Assembly (NCBI RefSeq): GCF_017939625.1
Contig: NZ_JAGKTC010000001.1
Span: 1,288,778 to 1,352,777 of the forward strand
DNA length: 64,000 nucleotides
From: Pseudoxanthomonas helianthi
GTDB lineage: Bacteria; Pseudomonadota; Gammaproteobacteria; Xanthomonadales; Xanthomonadaceae
Direction: 5' to 3'
Shown one piece after another: positions 43,071-53,300 of the stretch. Under the pieces are notes generated by a model. The model saw nothing but the letters and a program-made list of their open reading frames with translations, was not told where the DNA came from and ran no database searches. Position numbers and translations under genes: made by a program. The first letter of the stretch is position 1, and each line of letters starts with the position of its first letter.

Positions 43071-43918
43071 AACGCAGCGAAGCCGAACTGCACGGCGTGC
43101 CCGTGCTGTGGCTGGAGAACGCGCATTGCCGCGCGGCGCTGTCGCTGCATGGCGGACAATTGCTGTCGTTCGCGCCGCACGGCGAAACCGATTGGCTGTG
43201 GCTGTCGCCGACGAGCAAGCGCCCGCCCGGCGCGGTGCGCGGCGGCGTGCCGGTGTGCTGGCCATATTTCGGCCGCGAAGGCCAGCCGGCGGACGCGCCG
43301 CAGCATGGTTTCGCCCGGACTTCGACGTGGTCGCTGGACGAGTTGCACGAAGACGGCGACGACATCGTGGTCGAACTGTCGCTGCCGGCGAACGATGCCT
43401 CGCCGCTGCGCCTGCAGCAGACGCTGCGCCTGGGCCGTTCGCTGCAGCAGTCGCTGTCCACGACCAATGCGGGCGGGCGCACGGTCCCGTTCACCCAGGC
43501 CCTGCATACCTACTTCCGCGTCGGCGATGCGCTGCGTGCGACGCTGCACGGCGTCGCCGGCCTGCGTTACGCCGACAAGTACGATGGCGCCGAGCACCTG
43601 CAAAGCGGCGACTGGAATCTTGCCGATCCGCGCGATCCGGGCCGCAGCGACCGCATCTATCGCGATGCGCATGGCGAGTTCGTGTTGGAAGATCCCGCAC
43701 TTGGCCGTCGCCTGCGCATCCGCAGTGCCGGCAGCCGCTCGCTGGTGGTGTGGAATCCGGGCGAGACCGGCGTGGTCGCGCTCGGCGATGTGCCGACGTC
43801 GGAATGGCGCGGATTCGTCTGCGTCGAAGTCGCCAATGCCGGCGCGGACATCGTCGAACTCGCACCCGGCGCATGCCACATTCTGGTGCAAACGGTTACC
43901 GCAGCGCCGTTCATCTGA
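43067..43918 (+). CDS. D-hexose-6-phosphate mutarotase (YeaD-like)
   Basis: This is a 283-residue aldose-1-epimerase-fold protein. Family marks are GGVPVCWPYFG, QHGFART, the catalytic histidine region TQALHTYFRVGD, and the glutamate near the end in FVCVEVANAG. Such enzymes interconvert anomers of glucose-6-phosphate and similar sugars. Translationally coupled (ATGA) to the MFS gene, which may hint at a sugar-related carrier, but that is inference. Confidence 0.88.
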   Translation: MKRSEAELHGVPVLWLENAHCRAALSLHGGQLLSFAPHGETDWLWLSPTSKRPPGAVRGGVPVCWPYFGREGQPADAPQHGFARTSTWSLDELHEDGDDIVVELSLPANDASPLRLQQTLRLGRSLQQSLSTTNAGGRTVPFTQALHTYFRVGDALRATLHGVAGLRYADKYDGAEHLQSGDWNLADPRDPGRSDRIYRDAHGEFVLEDPALGRRLRIRSAGSRSLVVWNPGETGVVALGDVPTSEWRGFVCVEVANAGADIVELAPGACHILVQTVTAAPFI

Positions 43919-44027
43919 TCGCGCACTGCCGCACCTGAAACTGAACCGCCTTTCCGCGACGGCGTGGACGCATCGGCGTAGATTTCGCGTTGGTTCGATC
44001 TGGAACACCGATTCGGGCGGGCGAGGC

Positions 44028-45140
44028 ATGCCAGGCGAAGTGACGGACTTCATCCAGGATTTCCATGCGACGAACGTGCCCTGGGATGCGCGCGGCGCGC
44101 CCGAACGGGGTGCCACGCTGACCCGGATCCTGGTGCGCATCTCGCGCGGCGCGTTGCAGGAAGCGCACCTCGAATCGATCCTGCAGGGCATCTGCGAATG
44201 CCTGGTTTCGGAGTTGCCGGTGGCCATCGCCAGCGTGATCCTGCTGGACCAGGCCAACACCCATTTCATCCAGGAGGTGTACGCCGGCGAGATGACCGCC
44301 TCGCCGCTCGCCGCCGATGGTTACTGGCCGGTCAGTCGCGGCCTCGCCGGGCGCTGCGTGCGCAGCGGCAAGCCGCAGCTGGTGACCGACGTGAGCCTCG
44401 ATCCCGACTACGTGGCGGGCAATTCGCGCGCGCGTTCCGAATACCTGGTGCCGATCCGCCACGGCCATCGCCTGCATGGCGTGCTGAACCTGGAAAGCGA
44501 GCGCACCGATTTCTTCACCGACGAAACCACCGCGGTGTTCGACGCGGTGGCCGACCTCGTCGCCGGAGCGATCCACTTCGCGCGCATGGCCGGCGAACTG
44601 CAGCAGGCCAATCGTCGGCTGGAGGAACTGTCGATGATCGATGGCCTCACCGGCATCGGCAATCGCCGCCGTTTCGACCGGCAGTTGCAGGAGGAATGGG
44701 CACGCATGGCGCGGCAACGCCGCCCGTTGGCCCTGCTGGTCATCGACGCCGACATGTTCAAGGCGCTGAACGATGCCTGCGGCCATCTGTACGGCGACGA
44801 ATGCCTGCGCGAACTGGCCCGGCTGTGCGCCGGCTTCGCAGTCGAGCGGATGGGATTGGCCGCGCGTTTCGGGGGCGAGGAACTGGTGCTGCTGTTGCCG
44901 GGCCATGACCTGGTCGCGGCGACCCAGGTCGCCGAAAACCTGCGCGCCGCGGTCGCGTCGCGCGGGCTGCTGCATCCGCAATCGCCGGTGGCCAACCACG
45001 TGACCGTCAGCGTCGGCGTCGCCGCATGGGTGCCGGACATCGCCCGTCCGCCGGAGCGGCTGATCGCCTGCGCCGATCGTGCGCTGTACGCGGCCAAGCT
45101 CGAGGGCCGCAACCGGGTGCAGGCGCAGGCCGAGGAATGA
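44028..45140 (+). CDS. Diguanylate cyclase with N-terminal GAF domain
   Basis: This is a 370-residue soluble protein. Residues about 30-180 form a GAF domain (CECLVSELPVAIASVILLD, GLAGRCVRSGKPQLVTDVS, GVLNLESERTDFF). Residues about 205-365 form a GGDEF domain (MIDGLTGIGNRRRFDRQL, DADMFKALNDACGH). The active-site signature is intact as FGGEEL (GGEEF-type). No clear RxxD inhibitory site is seen. It should make cyclic di-GMP in response to a small ligand or redox signal bound by the GAF domain. Confidence 0.92.
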   Translation: MPGEVTDFIQDFHATNVPWDARGAPERGATLTRILVRISRGALQEAHLESILQGICECLVSELPVAIASVILLDQANTHFIQEVYAGEMTASPLAADGYWPVSRGLAGRCVRSGKPQLVTDVSLDPDYVAGNSRARSEYLVPIRHGHRLHGVLNLESERTDFFTDETTAVFDAVADLVAGAIHFARMAGELQQANRRLEELSMIDGLTGIGNRRRFDRQLQEEWARMARQRRPLALLVIDADMFKALNDACGHLYGDECLRELARLCAGFAVERMGLAARFGGEELVLLLPGHDLVAATQVAENLRAAVASRGLLHPQSPVANHVTVSVGVAAWVPDIARPPERLIACADRALYAAKLEGRNRVQAQAEE

Positions 45141-45191
45141 GCCCCTGCGGCGGCGCTGCCACCCGCAGCGCCGCCGCCCGCGTGTTCGCGT

Positions 45192-45623
45192 CTATTCGTT
45201 CTCGACGCTGAGGATGTTGCCGCTGTCGGCATCGAGGCGGATGCGCACGTTCTTGCCGTTCTCGCGTTCGGCCTCGGCCTTCCAGATGCCGTCGTCGAAG
45301 TCGATGTCGTGGATTTCCGAATAGCCGGCCGCGGTCAGCTTGGCCTTGACGTCGTCCTTGCTCAGCGACGCCACCTGGGTATCGGCATGGATGACGTCGC
45401 CGTTCGGGCTGAGGGTCAGGTCGACGCGGTTGCCGTCGGCGCTGGTCGCGTCGGCGCGCCACATGCCGCGGCTGAAACGCAGGTCGTCGATGCGCGTGTA
45501 GCCCTTCTCGGTCAGCAGCGCGCGCACCTGCGGTTCGGTCGCCGCATCGCCACGCTCTTGCGCCTGCGCCGCGGAGGCGCAGGCGATGATGGCAAGGAAC
45601 AGGATCGAATGATGGATTCGCAT
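45192..45623 (-). CDS. Secreted tandem PepSY-domain protein
   Basis: This is a 143-residue protein with a signal peptide (MRIHHSILFLAIIACASAAQAQ). Two repeats follow: LLTEKGYTRIDDLRFSRGMWRADA and LTAAGYSEIHDIDFDDGIWKAEA, each with the KxxGY...W pattern of PepSY-like domains. Such proteins act in the periplasm and may inhibit proteases or bind metal, but function here is unknown. AGGAG precedes ATG 45623. Confidence 0.87.
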   Translation of the reverse strand: MRIHHSILFLAIIACASAAQAQERGDAATEPQVRALLTEKGYTRIDDLRFSRGMWRADATSADGNRVDLTLSPNGDVIHADTQVASLSKDDVKAKLTAAGYSEIHDIDFDDGIWKAEAERENGKNVRIRLDADSGNILSVENE

Positions 45624-45956
45624 GGAGGCGGCTCCTGCAGTGGACGTGCAGGGAGTGTGCCGCGCAGTCATGTACTCGTGGATGAACTCACGGCACGTCC
45701 ACATCGCCGAATTTCCGCTGAGCATCGTGATGCGGATGCAGTCGCATTTTCTCGGCGTTTCTGGCGTTAACGCCGTTTCTATCTTGCTGTCTGCAACCTG
45801 TCGCACACTCGTGAAAACCACGCCGTGGGAGTGGTTGCGGCAGCAACCGGTAAGTCGCGATGCTTTTTGACGGAAAGCGAATCAGGCCGTGCTCTACGAG
45901 AAAGGGCAGAACAAAAGCATCGCGACTTACGTCGCTCCCACAACAATTGAATGGGC
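45624..45956. repeat. Gap holding a family B palindrome
   Basis: No gene is seen. The copy runs from 45825 to 45941. Its left arm reads GTGGGAGTGGTTGCGGCAGC then AACCGGTAAGTCGCGATGC, and the right arm is AGCATCGCGACTTACGTCGC then TCCCAC. The arms are complementary apart from the GGTTGCGGCAGCAACC hairpin on the left. It lies downstream of the methylglyoxal synthase gene. Confidence 0.8.
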
Positions 45957-46835
45957 TTATTCGCGCAACCTCGCGCGCCGCTTCGCCGCTTCGGCCCAGC
46001 GCTGCGCGACCAGCGGCGAGGTCGAACACACCGCCTGGTCGGTGACCGTGGTGACCGCGCGCTCCAGCAGCTGGATGTCGGCTTCATGCTGGCGCGCGAC
46101 GTGCGGGTCCTCGAAGAAGATCGCTCGCTGGCAACGTCCTTCCAGCACCAGGTCGGCGATCTGCGCATCGCCGCCCATCGGGCCGCTGTGGTAGCGCACC
46201 GCCCACGGCTTGTCCGCCGGCCAGCCACGGCTCCATGCCAGTTCGTTGAGGCGCTGGCCGGTGGTGCCGGTGGCGACGCGGCGCTGGAAGCGCGACAGCA
46301 GGTCGAAATGCGTGTCGGCGAATTCGAGCATCCTCGGCTTCATCGCGTCGTGGGCGATCAGCGCCAGGGTCTGCGCTTCGAAGGCGTGGAAGCCATCGGC
46401 GCCCGGATCGGGCGCGAAGCCGGCGTGGATGCGTTCCATCTCGATCCAGTCGCGCGCCGAGGCGACGGTGGACAGGAACGGCTTGCCGTGGATGACGCAC
46501 TGGCGCTTCAGCGCGGTCGCCTCCGGGAACACCGACGAGGGATCGACCGGATCGATGAAATAGATCGCGCCGTCGAGATTGCGCTCGGCGCCTTCCAGGC
46601 CGACGACTTCGGCGACCAGCTTCATCAGCCCGCCGTCGCGGCCGTAGGGATAGCGCTTCAGCGGCTCGTAGCCGCGCAGCATGCCGGCCGCGGCGATGGC
46701 GTCATGGGTGCGTCCGACCGCATGCAGGCCCAGCCGCAGTTCGCGAATGCCGGTCTCGCAGGCGCGCAGCCAGCGGAATAGGGCGGCGTTTTCGTTGGCG
46801 TGGTGCAGCTTGTTGGCGGCGAGGCCCAGGCGCAT
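45957..46835 (-). CDS. mgsA: Methylglyoxal synthase with duplicated (tandem) MGS-like domains
   Basis: This is a 292-residue protein, twice the usual 150. The C-terminal half (about 155-292) has the full active site of MgsA: AHD (161-163), GTTG (190-193), GPMGGD (218-223), FEDP (241-244), His250, Asp253 and Arg259. It should turn dihydroxyacetone phosphate into methylglyoxal. The N-terminal half (1-135) matches the same pattern in degenerate form: LAANKLHHANENAALFRWL, GRTH at 41, GRDGGL at 65, and FIDP at 93. It lacks the catalytic Asp of GPMGGD, so it probably has a structural or regulatory role. ATG 46835 has a weak ribosome-binding site. Confidence 0.85.
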   Translation of the reverse strand: MRLGLAANKLHHANENAALFRWLRACETGIRELRLGLHAVGRTHDAIAAAGMLRGYEPLKRYPYGRDGGLMKLVAEVVGLEGAERNLDGAIYFIDPVDPSSVFPEATALKRQCVIHGKPFLSTVASARDWIEMERIHAGFAPDPGADGFHAFEAQTLALIAHDAMKPRMLEFADTHFDLLSRFQRRVATGTTGQRLNELAWSRGWPADKPWAVRYHSGPMGGDAQIADLVLEGRCQRAIFFEDPHVARQHEADIQLLERAVTTVTDQAVCSTSPLVAQRWAEAAKRRARLRE

Positions 46836-46870
46836 GTCTGTCGGCGTCGTATGAGATGTCGACAGTGTAC

Positions 46871-46977
46871 GGTGTGGGAGCGACGTAAGTCGCGATGCTT
46901 TTTTGGGCGGCTTCGATGGCGAAACTGAAAGGCATCGCGACTTACCGGTTGCGGCATGCCGCAACCACTCCCACACC
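46871..46977. repeat. Family B palindrome between msrAB fusion and mgsA
   Basis: Begins GGTGTGGGAGCGACGTAAGT and ends CCGCAACCACTCCCACACC, the inverted orientation of the copies at 45825 and 55041. It lies just 7 bp after the stop of the Msr gene. Confidence 0.8.
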
Positions 46978-46984
46978 GACTGTT

Positions 46985-48370
46985 CTACTTCGACGCCTTC
47001 ACCGCGACCCGCCAATCCTCGCCCGGCTTGTCCGGCACGAACACCAGCACGTCGCCGTTGATGCAGTAGCGCTTGCCGGTCGGCGGCGGGCCATCGTCGA
47101 ACACGTGGCCGAGGTGGATGCCGGAACTGGCGCTGACCACTTCGGTGCGGACCATGCCCTGCGAACGGTCCACGCGTTCGACCACCGCACCCGGCAGCGG
47201 ATTGAAGAAGCTCGGCCAGCCGGTGCCGCTGTGGAACTTCGTGTCGCTGCGGAACAGCGGCGCGCCGCTGACCGGATCGACATAGGTGCCGTTGCGTTGT
47301 TCGTCGAGGTTGGAACCGGTGAACGGGATTTCGGTGCCCTTCTCGAAGGCGATGCGGCGCTGCTCCGGAGTCAGCAGGCGCTGGCCCAGCCACGACCAGA
47401 AACGCGCCTGGTCGCCGTTGTAGCCGGTGTAGCGCGAGACCTCGACGCCCTTCTCGAACAGCACGATGGTCGGCGTGGCGAACAGGGCCTTCTGCAGGGT
47501 CCAGCCGGACGGCGGCTGCGCGCTGAGCGTGGTCGCGACCGGCACCGGGCTCTTCCATTTCGACAGCACCTCGGCGTGGAACTTGGCGCAGTACGGGCAT
47601 TCCTCGGCCTCGAACACCACCAACTGGCGCTGCGCCGACAGCTTGGCCGCGTCCAGCGGCGCGTGCGCGGCGGTCGCGGCCGGCATCGTGCTGGCGTCGT
47701 CGGCCGCGGCGAGGGCGCTGGCCGGATAGCGCACGCCGGTGCCGCCGAGGCCGCAATAGCCGTTCGGGTTCTTGGCCAGGTAATCCTGGTGGTAGTTCTC
47801 GGCGCGGTTGTAGTTGCGCAGCGGCGCGATTTCGGTGGTGATCTTGCCGCGCCCGGCCTGGCTCAACGCCTGCTGGTAGGCGTCGCGGGTCTTCAGCGCC
47901 AACTGGTGCTGGAATTCGTCGGCGTAGAAGATCGCGCTGCGGTAGTTGCTGCCGACGTCGTTGCCCTGGCGGTCGCCCTGGGTCGGATCGTGGTTTTCCC
48001 AGAAGCCGACCAGCACTTTCTCCAGCGTGGTCCTGCCCGGGTCGAAGCTGACCTTGACCACCTCGGCGTGGTTGCGCGCGGTGCTCTTGCCGGCCTGCAG
48101 GCGCAGTTCCTGATTGTGCAGGTCTTCGTAACGCACCCTGGCATCGTCGCCGCCGGCGTAACCGGCTTCGACATCGACCACGCCGGGCAACGCGCCCATG
48201 CGCTTCTCCGCGCCCCAGAAACAGCCCATGCCGAGCACGATGGACTCGGTCTTCGCGTTCGGGTTGGCGGGACTGGCGGCGACGGCGGGCGCCGCAGCGC
48301 CGCCGGAACCGCAGGCGACCAGGGCCAGCAGGGCGGCCGGCATCAGCAATCGGAACAATGGCTTGAACAT
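46985..48370 (-). CDS. Lipoprotein MsrA-thioredoxin-MsrB fusion
   Basis: This is a 461-residue protein repairing oxidised methionine in the cell envelope. The signal ends in LVAC (Cys20), a good lipobox. MsrA follows with catalytic Cys50 (GMGCFWG) and resolving Cys206 (NGYCGLGG). A thioredoxin-like domain has ECPYC (Cys258, Cys261) and FATPT with the cis-proline at 300. MsrB comes last with [19 protein letters not shown] and catalytic Cys436 (RYCING). It should reduce both S and R sulfoxides and contains its own redox relay. In Neisseria PilB the order is Trx-MsrA-MsrB, so the middle thioredoxin here is a different arrangement. No zinc CxxC is seen in MsrB. Confidence 0.92.
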   Translation of the reverse strand: MFKPLFRLLMPAALLALVACGSGGAAAPAVAASPANPNAKTESIVLGMGCFWGAEKRMGALPGVVDVEAGYAGGDDARVRYEDLHNQELRLQAGKSTARNHAEVVKVSFDPGRTTLEKVLVGFWENHDPTQGDRQGNDVGSNYRSAIFYADEFQHQLALKTRDAYQQALSQAGRGKITTEIAPLRNYNRAENYHQDYLAKNPNGYCGLGGTGVRYPASALAAADDASTMPAATAAHAPLDAAKLSAQRQLVVFEAEECPYCAKFHAEVLSKWKSPVPVATTLSAQPPSGWTLQKALFATPTIVLFEKGVEVSRYTGYNGDQARFWSWLGQRLLTPEQRRIAFEKGTEIPFTGSNLDEQRNGTYVDPVSGAPLFRSDTKFHSGTGWPSFFNPLPGAVVERVDRSQGMVRTEVVSASSGIHLGHVFDDGPPPTGKRYCINGDVLVFVPDKPGEDWRVAVKASK

Positions 48371-48766
48371 GGAAGCGCCCTCCAAAGACATGTATGCGGC
48401 GGTCCGTGGCTAATCGTCCGCCTTTTTCGCGGGGATGGCGACGAAAACCGCGCGCGGGTCAGCGGGAAGTCAGCCGGCGGTGCCGCAGCTTGGCTGGTTC
48501 CGCTGCTAGTACCGATTAGAGGGGGCAAGGGCGGAAAAAGATTCGCCGAAATTGCTGGGTGTGGGAGTGGTTGCGGCAGCAACCGGCGGTCGCGATGCCT
48601 TTCGTTCAGATTGCCGCCCCCGTTCGCACTTCCCCCTTGACCAGCCATTCGGCTGTTGAAAGCGAAAAAGGGGGATCGAGGGGGATTTGCTTCTAGCGGC
48701 GAGTCGCGCAAATCCCCCCGCCGGCCTTTGGCCGTCGGCCCCCTTTGAAAAAGGGGGCGACGGGAT
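48371..48766. repeat. Gap with a half family B repeat and a GGGGGATTTGC repeat
   Basis: No gene is seen. A single arm of family B lies at 48561-48603. At 48656-48760 AGCGAAAAAGGGGGATCGAG plus GGGGATTTGC is mirrored by GCAAATCCCCCC and GGCCCCCTTTGAAAAAGGGGG. The last part can fold and may terminate gltD transcription. The promoter of the Msr gene should be near 48371-48450. Confidence 0.65.
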
Positions 48767-50363
<1,597 letters not shown>

Positions 50364-50372
50364 GCAAGGATT

Positions 50373-53300
50373 TCATGCCGCCCTCCGCAACGCTTCGGTC
50401 AGCGATTCGATGCTCGCCGCCTTCGGCTTCACCAGCCAGAACTTGCCGATGTAGTCGCGGAACTCGTCGAGGATCTGCTGCGCCCAGATGCTGCCGGTCA
50501 GCTCGCGGTGGCGCTGGATCAGCTTGTGGATGTGCTGGCGGTAGTTCTCGAAGCCTTCCGGTGAAATCCGGTGGATGTCGATCAGTTCGTGGTTGTAGCG
50601 GTCGACGAAATCGCGGTCCAGGTCGAGCACGTAGGCCAGGCCGCCGGTGAAGCCTGCGCCGAAGTTCAGCCCGGTGCGGCCCAGCACCATGACGATGCCG
50701 TCGGTCATGTACTCGCAGCAGTGGTCGCCGGCGCCTTCGATCACCGCCAGCGCGCCGGAGTTGCGCACTGCGAAGCGCTCGCCGGCGCGGCCCGCGGCGA
50801 ACAGCTCGCCGCCGGTGGCGCCGTACAGGCAGGTGTTGCCGAGGATCGGCGTGCTGCGCGCCTCGAAGCGCGCGCCGCGCGGCGGACGCAGCACCAGCTG
50901 GCCGCCGGCCATGCCCTTGCCGACGTAATCATTGGCTTCGCCTTCCAGCTCCATCTGCAGGCCGCCGGCGTTGAACGCGCCGAAGCTCTGCCCGGCGGTG
51001 CCGCGGAAGCGCAGGGTCACCGGTGCGTCGGCCATGCCGAGGTTGCCGTGGCGACGGGCGATCTCGCCGGACAGGCGCGCGCCGATGCTGCGGTCGGTGT
51101 TGTGGATCAGGAAGCGGTGCTCGCCGCCGGACTTCTTCGCGATCGCATCGGCGAGCAGGCCGTCCATCTGCGTGGCCAGGCTGTCGGGCGATTCGTACAG
51201 GCGTTGCGCGGCGCAACTTTCGCCATCGACCTGCACGCCCTTCAGCAGCCGCGACAGGTCCACGTGCACGCCTGCGCGTGGCGACGCGTCGATTTGCTCG
51301 AGCAGGTCGGTGCGGCCGACGATCTCGTCCAGCGACTTCGCGCCGAGGTACGACAGCCACTGGCGCACTTCTTCGCTGAGCAGGCGGAAGAAGTTCTCCA
51401 CCCGTTCCGGCAGGCCGGTGAAGTATTGCGAACGCAGGCGTTCGTCCTGGGTGGCCACGCCGGTCGCGCAGTTGTTGAGGTGGCAGATGCGCAGGTACTT
51501 GCAGCCGAGCACGATCATCGGCGCGGTGCCGAAGCCGAAGCTGTCGGCGCCGAGCAGCGCGGCCTTGACCACGTCCAGGCCGGTCTTCAGGCCGCCGTCG
51601 GTCTGCAGGATGGTGCGCTCGCGCAACTGGTTCACCACCAGCGCGTGGTGCGCCTCGGCCACGCCCAGTTCCCACGGCACGCCGGCGTAGCGGATCGAGG
51701 AGATCGGCGAAGCGCCGGTGCCGCCGTCGTGGCCGGAGATGGTGATCAGGTCCGCACCGGCTTTCACCACGCCGGCGGCGATCGTGCCGACGCCCGCATG
51801 CGACACCAGCTTCACCGACACCAGCGCCTGCGGATTGACCTGCTTCAGGTCGAAGATCAGCTGGGCGAGGTCTTCGATCGAATAGATGTCGTGGTGCGGC
51901 GGCGGCGAGATCAGGCCGATGCCGGGCTTGGCGTAGCGCAGGCGCGCGATCAGGTCGTTGACCTTGTGCCCGGGCAACTGGCCGCCTTCGCCGGGCTTGG
52001 CGCCCTGCGCGACCTTGATCTGCAGCACTTCGGCGTTGACCAGGTATTCGGGAGTGACGCCGAAGCGGCCCGAGGCGACCTGCTTGATCTTGCTGCGCTT
52101 GTCGGTGCCGTAGCGCGCCGGGTCTTCGCCGCCTTCGCCGGAATTGCTGCGCCCGCCGAGGCGGTTCATCGCGATGGCCAGCGCTTCGTGCGCTTCCGGC
52201 GACAGCGCGCCGAGCGAGATCGCCGCGGTGTCGAAGCGGCGCAACAGGTCGGACGCATCGGCGACTTGGTCCAGCGGCGTCGGCGTATCGGCCTTCTTCA
52301 GTTGCAGCAGGTCGCGCAGCGCCGATGGCGGGCGCGAGTTGACCGCGTCGGCGTAGGCCTGCCAGTCGCGTGCGTCGCCGCTGCGCGTCGCGCGCTGCAG
52401 GGTCATCACCACGTCCGGGTTGTACATGTGGTACTCGCCGCCGTGCACGTACTTCAGCAGGCCGCCGACTTCCGGCTTCTGCAGTTCGTTCCAGGCTTTG
52501 CCGGACAGTTCGCGGGCTTCGGTGTCGAGGCGGGCGAAGCCGACGCCGCCGACCCGTGCCGCGGTTTCGGGAAAGCACAGTTCGACCACGTCCGCATCCA
52601 GGCCGACGATTTCGAACAGTTGCGCTCCGCGATAGCTGGCGACGGTGGCGATGCCCATCTTCGAGATGATCTTGGACAGGCCCTTGTAGATGCCCTTGCG
52701 GTAGCTGCGGCCGATCTGCGCCTGCTCGCCGGCCTTCTTCAGGCTGAGGATGCCGCGCCGGCCCAGGTCGAACAGGGTCTGGTAGGCGAGGTACGGATAC
52801 ACCGCGGTGGCGCCGAAGCCGAGCAAACAGGCCATGTGGTGCGCATCGCGCGCGGTGCCGGTTTCGATCACCAGGTTGACGTCGCAACGCAGTCCGGCGC
52901 GGGACAGGTGGTGGTGCACCGCGCCGGTGGCCAGCAGCGCGTGCGCCATCGGGCGTTCCGGCGTCGGGTAACGGTCGGACAGCAGCAACAGCACCACGCC
53001 TTCGCGCGCGGCCTGTTCGGCTTCGCGGCAGATGCGTTCCAGCCCGGCCTTCAGGCCTTCCTCGACCGAATACGACAGGTCGATCAGACGATGCTTGCCG
53101 TCGTAGTGCGGCATCTTCAGCATCTGCCGCAGCTTGCGCTGGCTCAGCACCGGCGAGTTCAGCAGGATGTGGTTCACCGTCTCCGGGCCGGCGGCGAAGA
53201 TGTTGGTCTCCTTGCCGAGCTGGGTCGCCAGCGACATCACGCAGTCTTCGCGCAACGGATCGATCGGCGGGTTGGTGACCTGGGCGAAGGCCTGGCGGAA

